From CAZGKW01 sp964526295 (lineage in GTDB: Bacteria > Planctomycetota > Phycisphaerae > FEN-1346), in the NCBI GenBank assembly GCA_964526295.1, contig CAZGKW010000078.1, positions 1 to 9,780 on the forward strand: a stretch of 9,780 nt of DNA, given 5' to 3'. The stretch's first letter is position 1; every line of letters begins with the position of its first letter. A program made the translations under genes and the position numbers. Shown here one piece after another: positions 1-6,586 of this stretch. Under the pieces are notes generated by a model. It was not told where the DNA came from, did not search any database, and saw only the letters and a program-made list of their open reading frames with translations.

Positions 1-50
1 CGTCCGGTCGCCCGGGGCTTGCTTGCTGCGTCGCTTCGGGTGCCGGCTGG

Positions 51-69
51 CGGGCCTCGCCTCGGCCCG
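51..69. other. Small GC-rich hairpin downstream of the glycosyltransferase operon
   Basis: Perfect 6-bp arms, CGGGCC at 51-56 and GGCCCG at 64-69, enclose a 7-nt loop just beyond the stop codon of the minus-strand glycosyltransferase at 78-80. The adjacent CGGCCCGT occurs twice in tandem (63-70 and 71-78). There is no U-rich tail on the minus strand, so this is not a convincing intrinsic terminator. It could be a 3'-end stabiliser or chance in GC-rich DNA. I see no gene in the remaining bases 1-77. Confidence 0.25.
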
Positions 70-77
70 TCGGCCCG

Positions 78-1307
78 TCAGAATTCCGGCGGGACCTGGA
101 CCGGCTCGTTCTGGATGGCCGCGCGGCGGGCCAGCCGGTAGGCGTGGTTGTACTGCTGCGCGACGACCTCCCACGAGACGACGTTGTCGAGGTACGTCTC
201 CAGGTTCCACCCGAGCTGCATGCGGAGCCCCTCGTCGCAGGCCAGCCGCAGGACGTGCTTGCGGAGCATCGCCTTGGTGGTGAAGAGGAGCCCCCCCTGG
301 CTTTCGAGCGTCTGGGCCGTCAGGCCTTCGACGGGGGCGGTCGTGATATACGGTTTGTTGAGGGCGATGATGCGGGCGAGCGTCCCGGACTGGGTCTCGT
401 CGATGCTCGGCAGGACGATGAAGTCGCAGACGGCCATCATTTTGTAATAGGTCTCGCCTCGGGGGACGAACTCGTAGTAGTGGGCCAGGCCCTTTCGCTC
501 CAGCAGCTCGACCTGGCCTTTCCACTGCTCGTACTTTTCGCGGTCGTTGGGGTCGCGCATTTTGCCGGCGGCCAGAAGGTCCCACTTCTCGCCGGTCCGG
601 CGGTAGATTTCGGAGGCCAGTTCCTCCCACATGCTCGTCAGGATGTCCCATCGCTTGTTCGACTGGATCCAGCCGATCAGGCCCACGAGGTGCTCGCCGA
701 GGCTCTCGACCTCGTCCAGGCCCAGCTCCCGCCGAAGCTTCGGGACCTCGTGAATCTTCCACCGCCGGTCGGGCCGGGCCCCGTGGGGCACGACCAGGAT
801 GTTCGTGGGCACGTCCCATCCGCGGCCGGGGAACTGCCAATCGAGGCGCCACCTTTGGTAGTGGCACTTGAGGAGCACGACGTGGGCGAGCTGGCACACC
901 TCGTAGACGAAGTTCGCCTCGAAGTCCGTCAGGCGGCCGTGGACGGTGTGCGGCTCGACGATCACCGGATACTCGTTGATCGCGCCCAGCAGATCGAGGA
1001 AGCCGTGGTTCTGGTCGCTGTGGCCCCGCTCGTCGACGTAGTTGTACAGGCCGTACTCGTGCTGGATGTGGATGGCGTAGGGCCGGAGCTCCTCGACCTT
1101 CCTGGCGGCGGCCTTCCACCAGTCCCGCTGACCGATGTCCATAAGGGGGAAGACGCCCTCGCCCTCGGCGTCGGTGAAGCTGATGACGAGGACGTCGCGG
1201 TCCGGGTTGGCCTTGCGGATGAACTCGCGGGCTTCTTCGCAGAACGTCCCGATGCCACAGAGGCGCGGCGGGTAGGAGCTGATCATCACGATGGGCTGCA
1301 TCGCCAT
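78..1307 (-). CDS. GT4-like (GT-B fold) glycosyltransferase with a modified EX7E motif
   Basis: A 409-residue cytosolic protein without signal peptide or membrane segments. It looks like a retaining GT-B glycosyltransferase that moves a sugar from a nucleotide donor. The N-terminal Rossmann half opens with SSYPPRLCGIGTF (residues 10-22), followed by IQHEYG (81-86) and VVPHGARP (172-179). The C-terminal donor half starts at GLIGWIQSNKRW (209-220) and has VLPSIDETQSGTLARIIAL (298-316). In the last motif the first Glu of the GT4 EX7E signature is present (E304), but the second position is Arg (R312). The start ATG at 1307 is preceded by AAGGGGA (1318-1324) at a 10-nt spacing. It lies 16 nt downstream of the mannose-1-phosphate guanylyltransferase stop, so it is the third gene of that operon. 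It resembles the N-terminal half of the 2460-4907 product. GDP-mannose is the inferred donor, from context only; the acceptor is unknown. Confidence 0.8.
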   Translation of the reverse strand: MAMQPIVMISSYPPRLCGIGTFCEEAREFIRKANPDRDVLVISFTDAEGEGVFPLMDIGQRDWWKAAARKVEELRPYAIHIQHEYGLYNYVDERGHSDQNHGFLDLLGAINEYPVIVEPHTVHGRLTDFEANFVYEVCQLAHVVLLKCHYQRWRLDWQFPGRGWDVPTNILVVPHGARPDRRWKIHEVPKLRRELGLDEVESLGEHLVGLIGWIQSNKRWDILTSMWEELASEIYRRTGEKWDLLAAGKMRDPNDREKYEQWKGQVELLERKGLAHYYEFVPRGETYYKMMAVCDFIVLPSIDETQSGTLARIIALNKPYITTAPVEGLTAQTLESQGGLLFTTKAMLRKHVLRLACDEGLRMQLGWNLETYLDNVVSWEVVAQQYNHAYRLARRAAIQNEPVQVPPEF

Positions 1308-1323
1308 AGGCGGCGGGTCCCCT

Positions 1324-2460
1324 TCACTCTCCCCCGAGAATGCGCTTCACCAGCGGCTTGATGCGTTCGGCGGCCGACTTGTGACAGACGAGCGTCCCGT
1401 TCGGGCTGTGGACCACGATGCAGTCGGAAAGGCCGGACACCAGGATGGGGTGATCGTCCTTGCCCCCGATGGCAAGGATGCCGCAGCTCTGGTCTAATTG
1501 TACGCAGCCGCGGACGCGATTTCCTCCCTCGGCGGGGGGGACGAGGCCCTCGACGGCCAGCCATCCGCCCACGTCGTTCCATTGGAATGTCGCCGGAACC
1601 ACCCACTCGTCTTCAGCTTTTTCCATGATGCCGTAGTCGATGGAGATCGGCTCGAACCGCTCGAAGGCGGCCCGGGCCTGGCGGTCGAAGCAGGCCTCGT
1701 CCAGATGCTCCGCCAGGGGCGCGAGGGACCGGTGCATCGCGGGCAGGTGCGCTTCGGCCGCCTCCAGCAGCCGCCGCGCCCGCCACACGAACATCCCCGC
1801 GTTCCACAGGAACCGCCCCGAGGCGACGTACCGCTCGGCCGTCCCGGCGTCCGGCTTCTCCACGAACCGAAGCACCGGCTGGGGCGCCGGCGGCACCGGC
1901 GGCACGCCCACCTCCAGGTACCCGAACGCCGTCGAGGCGTGCGTCGGCGGCACGCCGATCGTCCCCAGGCCCCCCTGGCGGGCCCGCTCGACGGCCGAGG
2001 CCATCGTCTCGACGAACGCCTCGTGCGGCGAGACCAGGTGGTCCGACGGCGTGACGATCATGACGCTGCCCGGGCGCCGCGTCTCCACCGCCAGGGCCGC
2101 CAGGACGATCGCGGCCGCCGTGTCGCGCCGGAGCGGCTCGCACAAAATGTTCGCATCCGGGACCTCGGGGGTCTGCTCCCGCACCAGGTGCCGGTGGGCG
2201 GCGTTGGTCATCACCAGCACGCGGTCCGAGGGGACGAGGCAGCGGGCCCGGTCGGCGGCCTGGGCATAGAGCGACCGGCCGGTCAGCTCGGTGAGAAACT
2301 GCTTGGGCCGCTCGGGCGTCGAGAGGGGCCAGAACCGTGTGCCGAACCCGCCCGCCATCAGGACGACGACGACGTCGTCGAAGCGGGGGTCTTCCCGGCC
2401 GCCCCCCGCCGGATCGGGCCCGGCCGGGCCGGCGCCCGGATCGTCGCGGTGGCCGGCCAT
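1324..2460 (-). CDS. manC: Mannose-1-phosphate guanylyltransferase (monofunctional)
   Basis: Makes GDP-mannose from mannose-1-phosphate and GTP, the activated donor for mannosyltransferases. The 378-residue protein shows the nucleotidyltransferase signature LMAGGFGTRFWPLS (residues 34-47) followed by RPKQFL (51-56). It also has VTPSDHLV (136-143), FVEKPD (199-204), FLWNAGMFVWR (217-227), ISIDYGIMEKA (272-282) and WNDVGGW (294-300). It ends soon after the beta-helix-like tail (ILVSGLSDCIVVHSPNGTLVC, about 339-359) and lacks the C-terminal phosphomannose isomerase cupin of bifunctional ManC proteins. The chosen ATG at 2460 overlaps the preceding stop by one base (TGATG), with GAGGAG at 2469-2474 spaced 8 nt, so translational coupling is likely. 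Residues 1-28 are a Gly/Pro/Asp-rich extension before the catalytic core, unusual for the family. An in-frame reading extends upstream to 3327 but lies over the neighbouring gene. Placement between two glycosyltransferases supports GDP-mannose as their donor. Confidence 0.9.
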   Translation of the reverse strand: MAGHRDDPGAGPAGPDPAGGGREDPRFDDVVVVLMAGGFGTRFWPLSTPERPKQFLTELTGRSLYAQAADRARCLVPSDRVLVMTNAAHRHLVREQTPEVPDANILCEPLRRDTAAAIVLAALAVETRRPGSVMIVTPSDHLVSPHEAFVETMASAVERARQGGLGTIGVPPTHASTAFGYLEVGVPPVPPAPQPVLRFVEKPDAGTAERYVASGRFLWNAGMFVWRARRLLEAAEAHLPAMHRSLAPLAEHLDEACFDRQARAAFERFEPISIDYGIMEKAEDEWVVPATFQWNDVGGWLAVEGLVPPAEGGNRVRGCVQLDQSCGILAIGGKDDHPILVSGLSDCIVVHSPNGTLVCHKSAAERIKPLVKRILGGE

Positions 2461-4907
2461 CAGGCGGTCTCCTCGCGGGTCGGCTGCCGCCGCAGATCGG
2501 GGGCCGTCCGCATCGGCGGGGCCGTCTGACGCCGCCCGCCCGCCCGGTGCAGGGCGGAGGCGCCCCGCCTCAGGTGCATCCGCAGCAGGCTCAGCAGCCA
2601 GGCCAGCGTCGACTCGGCCCCCTGGTTCTCGTTCATTCCCTGGGGCATGAGCCCGTCGCGGCACCCGCCGGTCGAGGCATCGTACAGCGGCCAGAGCATG
2701 TCGTTGCGGCCGAGGAACCACTCGAAGGCCCGCTCGGCCCGGCCCAGCCATCGCCGGTCGCGGGTCGCGTCGAACGCCGCCAGGCAGGCCTCCAGCGTGG
2801 CGTGGGCCTCGACGGGCTGCTGGTCGAACTGGGGCTTCGTGCCGCCCCGGCGGAACCACCCCCGGTTCCCCACGGGCGAGAAGCACCCGTTCTCGTCCAT
2901 CTGGACGTCGGTCAGCCACTTCAGGGCCGCAAAGCCCGTCTCCACCATGGCGTCGTCGCCCAGGGCCCGGCCCGCCACGATCAGCGCGTGCGGCAGCTTG
3001 GCGTTCGCATACGTCAGCGAGTCCTCCAGCCAGTACCAGTCGTCCGTGGCGTTCGCGCGGAACCGCTCGTCGATCCGGTCCGCCGTGGCGCGCAGCACCT
3101 CCCGCGTCGGCTCGTCGTCCTCGAACCACTCCAGGTAGGCCCGCAGACCGAGGACCGTAAAGGCGTGGGCCCGCGGCGACCGGAACGTCTGGCGGGCCCG
3201 CAGGGCCCGGCGGAACAGGTCGGCCGCCAGCATCCGGTGCCCCTCGTGCTCGTCCAGGGCGACGGCCGTCCCCAGGGCCCACAGGGCCCGCCCGTGGCTG
3301 TCCTCCGACCCCTGCTGCTCCAACCACTGTCGGTCGTACATCATGAAGTTGCGGAACCGCTCCATCGCGTCGTTGTAGGCGTAGTCCAGGAACGACAGGT
3401 ATCGCGACGCCAGGTCCACCAGCGTCGGGTCCTCCGGCGTCACGTACCGCGCCAGGACCACCGCCAGCAGGGCCCGGGCGTTGTCGTCGGTCGTGTAGCC
3501 GTGCCGCCGGTCGGGGATGGTGTACCGGGCGTGCTGGAGGATGCCCGAGGAGTCGGTCAGCGACCGGAGGTGGTCCAGGTTCAGCGGCGGCAGGTCGAGC
3601 GGCAGGGGACAGGCGTCGCCGATGAGCGTCTCCTCCAGGCCCAGGGGGCTGCCTTCCGGGGAGCGGGCCCAGATGAACGCCTCCGGCCTGGCCCGCCGGT
3701 CTCGGACGACCCCTCCGAACAGATCGAGGTACCGGTCGGCCACCGCCGGCCAGATCATGCGGCGGGTATACTCGTAGGCCCGGCGTCGAACCTTCGCCCG
3801 CTCGTCGTCGTCATCCAGGAGGGCCAGGCACTCCCGTGCCAGCGAGCCCGGATCTCGCGGCGGGACGAGCCGGCCCCGGCCGTCCGCCAGGGCCACCTCG
3901 GCGTGCGAATACGGCGTCGAGACGACCGCCTTGCCCGCCCCCATCGCGTAGACCAGCGTCCCGGAGACCGCCTGGTCCATGTTCAGGTAGGGCGTGACGT
4001 AGATATCGGCGGCCCGGAGGAACTCGAACAGCCGCGTCAGCCCGACGAACTCGTTCTGGAACCGGACGTGCTCCTCCACGCCGCGCTCGGCCGCAATCCG
4101 TTCCAGCTTCGTCCGGTACGTCTCGCCCGACTCGCGGAGGATGTTCGGGTGGGTCCCCCCCAGGACGATGTAGAGGGCGTCCGGGTGGCGACGGACGATA
4201 TCGGGCATCGCCTGGATCATGTACTCGATGCCCTTGCCCGGCGAAATGAGGCCGAACGTCAGCAGCACCTTCCGCCCACCGGCGCCGATGTCGCCCTTGA
4301 AGTGCTCCGGGTCCACCAGCGGCAGGTCGGGGACCCCGTGGTCGATCAGGTGGACGCGGTCCGGGCCGATGCCGTATACCTCCGTCAAGGCCCCGGCGCT
4401 TCGCGGGTTCATGACGACGAAGTGCTCGACCGTCTCGGCCATGCCGCTCATGACGCGCCGCTGCGTCTCGGTGGGCTCCCGCAGGACGGTGTGGAGGGTG
4501 GTGACGACGGGGATGCGGACCTGCCTGAGCAGCGACAGCAGGCTGTTGCCCGACGGGCCCCCGAAGATGCCGTACTCGTGCTGGATGCACAGCAGGTCGT
4601 ATCCGCCGGCGTTGACGAGTTTGGCGGCGTGCCGATAGTCCTCCAGGCGATGTTCGTCGATCTCGAAGACGACCCGGGGCGGATAGTCGTAGCCCTCCGG
4701 GCGGTCGTTCATGGCGAGGACGGCGATAGGGCTTTCGGGGCGACGGCCCGCCAGGGCCTCGCACAGGCCCGTGGTGAAGGTGGCGATGCCGCACCGGCGG
4801 GGCACGTAGTTGCCGACGACGGCGATCCGGGGGGGCTCGTCCGGGCCGGGTCGGGACCGTCGGCCCCCGCGGGGCGCCGCCCGGGAGGTCTTCCGGCTCT
4901 TCGCCAT
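2460..4907 (-). CDS. GT4-like glycosyltransferase fused to a C-terminal alpha/alpha-barrel (glycosidase-like) domain
   Basis: An 815-residue, apparently cytosolic two-domain protein. The basic N-terminus (1-25) leads into a GT-B glycosyltransferase (about 26-410). Its motifs are IAVVGNYVPRRCGIATF (28-44), CIQHEYGIFGG (107-117), TLHTVLREPTETQRR (137-151), LIDHGVPD (187-194), LLTFGLISPGKGIEY (215-229), and YVTPYLNMDQAVSGTLVYAM (303-322). In the last, neither Glu of the canonical EX7E is present (Gln and Tyr align there). Residues about 450-785 are rich in helices and aromatics and resemble six-hairpin glycosidase-like folds: RHGYTTDDNARALL (468-481), DSHGRALWALG (536-546), WYWLEDSLTYANAKLPHA (624-641), and GLMPQGMNENQGAEST (752-767). 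I infer a mannosyltransferase-type enzyme with a carbohydrate-binding or processing partner domain; the exact reaction is unknown. The ATG at 4907 was chosen because of the strong Shine-Dalgarno. The reading frame is open to 5393, but the upstream residues are low-complexity. First gene of the operon. Confidence 0.85.
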   Translation of the reverse strand: MAKSRKTSRAAPRGGRRSRPGPDEPPRIAVVGNYVPRRCGIATFTTGLCEALAGRRPESPIAVLAMNDRPEGYDYPPRVVFEIDEHRLEDYRHAAKLVNAGGYDLLCIQHEYGIFGGPSGNSLLSLLRQVRIPVVTTLHTVLREPTETQRRVMSGMAETVEHFVVMNPRSAGALTEVYGIGPDRVHLIDHGVPDLPLVDPEHFKGDIGAGGRKVLLTFGLISPGKGIEYMIQAMPDIVRRHPDALYIVLGGTHPNILRESGETYRTKLERIAAERGVEEHVRFQNEFVGLTRLFEFLRAADIYVTPYLNMDQAVSGTLVYAMGAGKAVVSTPYSHAEVALADGRGRLVPPRDPGSLARECLALLDDDDERAKVRRRAYEYTRRMIWPAVADRYLDLFGGVVRDRRARPEAFIWARSPEGSPLGLEETLIGDACPLPLDLPPLNLDHLRSLTDSSGILQHARYTIPDRRHGYTTDDNARALLAVVLARYVTPEDPTLVDLASRYLSFLDYAYNDAMERFRNFMMYDRQWLEQQGSEDSHGRALWALGTAVALDEHEGHRMLAADLFRRALRARQTFRSPRAHAFTVLGLRAYLEWFEDDEPTREVLRATADRIDERFRANATDDWYWLEDSLTYANAKLPHALIVAGRALGDDAMVETGFAALKWLTDVQMDENGCFSPVGNRGWFRRGGTKPQFDQQPVEAHATLEACLAAFDATRDRRWLGRAERAFEWFLGRNDMLWPLYDASTGGCRDGLMPQGMNENQGAESTLAWLLSLLRMHLRRGASALHRAGGRRQTAPPMRTAPDLRRQPTREETA

Positions 4908-4913
4908 GCGCTG

Positions 4914-4921
4914 CCTCCTTT
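4914..4921 (-). promoter_or_regulatory. Strong ribosome binding site for the fused glycosyltransferase
   Basis: On the minus strand AAAGGAGG stands 6 nt before the ATG at 4907. It fixes that start among several longer in-frame alternatives. Confidence 0.85.
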
Positions 4922-4972
4922 CCCCCGAGACGACGAACGCCACCCCCGGACGAGACGGCGAAGGGTCCACGC

Positions 4973-5001
4973 ATTCTAGCACAACGCCGGCGGGGCGACA
5001 A
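4973..5001 (-). promoter_or_regulatory. Sigma-70-type promoter for the glycosyltransferase/manC operon
   Basis: On the minus strand a -35 box TTGTCG (4996-5001) and a -10 box TAGAAT (4973-4978) are separated by exactly 17 bp. The start site would fall near 4966, giving a leader of about 59 nt before the ATG at 4907. A short inverted repeat, GCGTT-AG-AACGC at 5005-5016, abuts the -35 box on its upstream side and could be a regulator contact, but it is too short to be sure. No experimental start site is known. Confidence 0.65.
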
Positions 5002-5430
5002 GCCGCGTTAGAACGCTCGGGGACGGGGCACGCGCCGAGGCAGATGGCCGGGCTCGCGCGGTCCTCCGAGGAGCCGCCCGTGTGCGCGAAGTCGCGAACG
5101 GGCTTCGCGTGAGTTCGCGGGTACGTTCGCCCAGGACGAGGCGCGCGACCATGTGCTGCCCAAGGCTCAGCCGCAGTCGGGACCCGGGCGCCCGACGGTG
5201 ACGGGCAGGGCGTCCTGGCAGCAGCCAAGGCGCGGAGGTGGCCCGCGACGGCAGGGGCGCCGGGAGTAGCAGAACTCGTGGCCCTGGCTCTGCCAAGCGG
5301 CTTCGCTGTGAGCGTTTCTCGCGCCGGGCCCCTGACGTGCCCCCCGCGTCTTCGGCCTGCGAAGCGCGGTCGGCACGGAGACCGATCGCGCACTACGGCT
5401 GGGAAGCCCGTCTGGATGCCCCTGCCCGCG
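5002..5430. other. Divergent intergenic region without a convincing gene
   Basis: This stretch lies between the minus-strand promoter and the first plus-strand promoter. Open frames exist on both strands, but their products are Arg/Pro/Ala-rich with no recognisable domain and no good ribosome binding site, as expected by chance at this GC content. I see no tRNA or rRNA signature. It holds several potential hairpins. The clearest are the interleaved arms at 5085-5119 and a 9-bp stem with a one-base bulge at 5345-5368 (CGCG-t-CTTCG / CGAAG-CGCG). A structured RNA is possible, but I found no promoter for one. Confidence 0.5.
5085..5119. other. Interleaved inverted repeats (pseudoknot-like or double operator)
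   Basis: Four 7-bp arms occur in the order A-B-A'-B': CGCGAAG (5085-5091), CGCGAAC (5093-5099), CTTCGCG (5103-5109) and GTTCGCG (5113-5119). Each pair is perfectly complementary. The element sits about 84 bp upstream of the minus-strand -35 box and more than 300 bp upstream of the plus-strand promoters, outside both predicted leaders. It may be a DNA-level binding site rather than an RNA element. Confidence 0.4.
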
Positions 5431-5459
5431 TTGACCGCGGCCGGGTCGGCGCCTACAAT
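5431..5459 (+). promoter_or_regulatory. Upstream tandem sigma-70-type promoter (P1) of the por operon
   Basis: A -35 box TTGACC (5431-5436) and a -10 box TACAAT (5454-5459) are separated by 17 bp, with a predicted start near 5466. The leader to porG would be about 190 nt and would run through the second promoter. Confidence 0.65.
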
Positions 5460-5463
5460 TCAT

Positions 5464-5483
5464 CGGCTGGGATGGTCCCGCCG
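5464..5483. promoter_or_regulatory. Imperfect palindrome at the P1 start site, possible operator
   Basis: CGGC-t-GGGA (5464-5472) is complementary to TCCC-GCCG (5476-5483) around a 3-nt centre, with one unpaired base. It overlaps the predicted P1 start and lies 24 bp upstream of the P2 -35 box. It could be a repressor site or a 5'-terminal RNA hairpin; no known regulator motif is recognised. Confidence 0.35.
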
Positions 5484-5507
5484 GAAGCGCCAAAGGTGTG
5501 AAATTGC

Positions 5508-5536
5508 TTGACGGTCCGCCTGTGCCCGCCTAGAAT
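5508..5536 (+). promoter_or_regulatory. Downstream tandem sigma-70-type promoter (P2) of the por operon
   Basis: A -35 box TTGACG (5508-5513) and a -10 box TAGAAT (5531-5536) are separated by 17 bp. The predicted start near 5543 gives a leader of about 113 nt before the porG ATG at 5656. With P1, it makes two near-consensus promoters whose -35 boxes are 77 bp apart. Confidence 0.7.
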
Positions 5537-5599
5537 CCGCCTCTCTTGACCCGCTCGAAGTGCGACAGGCGCCCGCCCCCGAAAGGGATGGCCGAACGT

Positions 5600-5619
5600 G
5601 GCGGCCGGGTCGGGCCGCC
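5600..5619 (+). promoter_or_regulatory. All-GC hairpin in the porG leader
   Basis: GGCGGCC (5600-5606) and GGCCGCC (5613-5619) form a perfect 7-bp stem around a 6-nt loop, ending 23 nt before the porG Shine-Dalgarno. No U-run follows, so it is not an intrinsic terminator. It may affect leader folding or mRNA stability. Confidence 0.35.
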
Positions 5620-5655
5620 CCTTCCGGATGGGCCCCAGGACCAGGAGAGATGCGG

Positions 5656-6201
5656 ATGCTGAAGGAGATTCGGATTCACGGTCGCGGCGGCCAGGGCAGC
5701 GTCACGGCGGCCGAGGTTCTGGCCAAGGCGGCCTTCAAGGACGGCCTCGTGAGCCAGGCGTTCCCCTCGTTCGGGTCCGAGCGGATGGGGGCCCCCGTGC
5801 GGGCCTTCTGCCGCCTCTCCGACAAGCCCATCCGCACCCGGGCGGTCATCGAGGAGCCCGATTTCCTCATCGTCCAGGACCCGACCCTGTTCGGCCAGGT
5901 GGAGATCTTCGGGGGCCTGAAGGAAGGCGGCATCGCCGTGGTCAACACCGAGAAGCCCGAGGAGATCGAGACGCCCGACGGGGCGGTCCTGAAGGCGGTG
6001 GCCGGCACGCGGATCGCCATGGACGTCATCGGCCGGCCCATCCCCAACATGGTCATGTGCGGCGCCTTCGCCGGGACGACGGGCCTCATAAGCCTCGAGG
6101 CCCTGAAGGAGGCCGTCCAGGAACGGTTCGGAGGCAAGATCGGCGACCTGAACGCCGAGGCCGTCGAGGAAGCGTACAAGGCGGCCCAGGAAGACAAGTG
6201 A
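5656..6201 (+). CDS. porG: Pyruvate/2-oxoacid:ferredoxin oxidoreductase, gamma subunit
   Basis: Gamma subunit (181 residues) of the four-subunit enzyme that oxidatively decarboxylates pyruvate to acetyl-CoA with ferredoxin as acceptor, or runs the reductive reverse, in the cytosol. Family motifs are IHGRGGQGSVTAAEVLA (residues 7-23) and AFPSFGSERMGAPVRAF (35-51). The C-terminal part contains IGRPIPNMVMCGAFAG (125-140). This subunit contributes to coenzyme A binding in the family. The start at 5656 was preferred over an in-frame ATG at 5650 because AGGAG (5643-5647) is 8 nt from the former and only 2 nt from the latter. An in-frame extension back to 5560 lacks family similarity. It is the first gene of the por operon, with porD 64 nt downstream. 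Pyruvate is the likeliest substrate from the gamma-delta-alpha-beta order, but other 2-oxoacids (a Vor-type enzyme) cannot be excluded. Confidence 0.88.
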   Translation: MLKEIRIHGRGGQGSVTAAEVLAKAAFKDGLVSQAFPSFGSERMGAPVRAFCRLSDKPIRTRAVIEEPDFLIVQDPTLFGQVEIFGGLKEGGIAVVNTEKPEEIETPDGAVLKAVAGTRIAMDVIGRPIPNMVMCGAFAGTTGLISLEALKEAVQERFGGKIGDLNAEAVEEAYKAAQEDK

Positions 6202-6265
6202 ACGCAGGGCGCGTTGGGCCGCGACCGCTTGCGGCTTGGCCGTAACCTGCAATTGAGGAAATACC

Positions 6266-6586
6266 ATGCCTAACAAGCTTTTGAGTCTCGACAAGCTGTC
6301 GATCGGCTGCGTCGCCCCGCCCGGCGAGAGCCTGGCCAACAAGACCGGCGCCTGGCGGACCATGCGCCCCGTCTTCAAGCACGTCACCTGCATCGGGTGC
6401 AAGGCGTGCGAGCTCGCCTGCCCCGAGGGCTGCGTCTTCGAGGACCCCCACGAGACGCACGTCCTGGAGGGCAAAGATCGCGAGATCAACAATCGCGATT
6501 ACGACCCGGACTTCTGCAAGGGGTGCGGCATCTGCGCCACCGAGTGCCCCGTCGACGACATCGACATGGTCATGGAGGAGAAGTGA
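6266..6586 (+). CDS. porD: Pyruvate/2-oxoacid:ferredoxin oxidoreductase, delta subunit (2x[4Fe-4S] ferredoxin)
   Basis: A 106-residue ferredoxin-like subunit that carries electrons from the catalytic beta subunit to external ferredoxin. Two classical CxxCxxCxxxCP motifs are present, C42-C45-C48-C52 (CIGCKACELACP) and C84-C87-C90-C94 (CKGCGICATECP), enough for two [4Fe-4S] clusters. The N-terminal TGAWRTMRPVF (27-37) is typical of PorD-type delta subunits. Two further cysteines, C15 and C56, fall outside the motifs. The ATG at 6266 has GAGG (6255-6258) 7 nt upstream. The 64-nt gap from porG contains no obvious promoter. The stop TGA overlaps the porA ATG by one base, so porA translation is probably coupled to it. 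Confidence 0.92.
   Translation: MPNKLLSLDKLSIGCVAPPGESLANKTGAWRTMRPVFKHVTCIGCKACELACPEGCVFEDPHETHVLEGKDREINNRDYDPDFCKGCGICATECPVDDIDMVMEEK

Noticed and set aside
144..1361. Plus-strand open frame of 405 codons opposite the shorter glycosyltransferase
   Set aside because: Low-complexity antisense translation, no ribosome binding site, and the minus strand has a recognisable enzyme.
2337..4979. Very long plus-strand open frame (880 codons) opposite the glycosyltransferase gene
   Set aside because: The product is Arg/Gly/Pro/Val/Gln-rich without domains, and it is the antisense shadow of a gene with clear motifs. Long spurious frames are expected at this GC content.
4908..5393. N-terminal extension of the fused glycosyltransferase back to 5393
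   Set aside because: The extension lies upstream of a strong Shine-Dalgarno and contains the predicted promoter; its residues show no family similarity.
5167..5493. Small protein or RNA gene in the divergent intergenic region
   Set aside because: The minus-strand frame is compositionally odd (Cys/Arg/Pro-rich) with no start signal or domain, and no tRNA-like T-loop or anticodon arm was seen.
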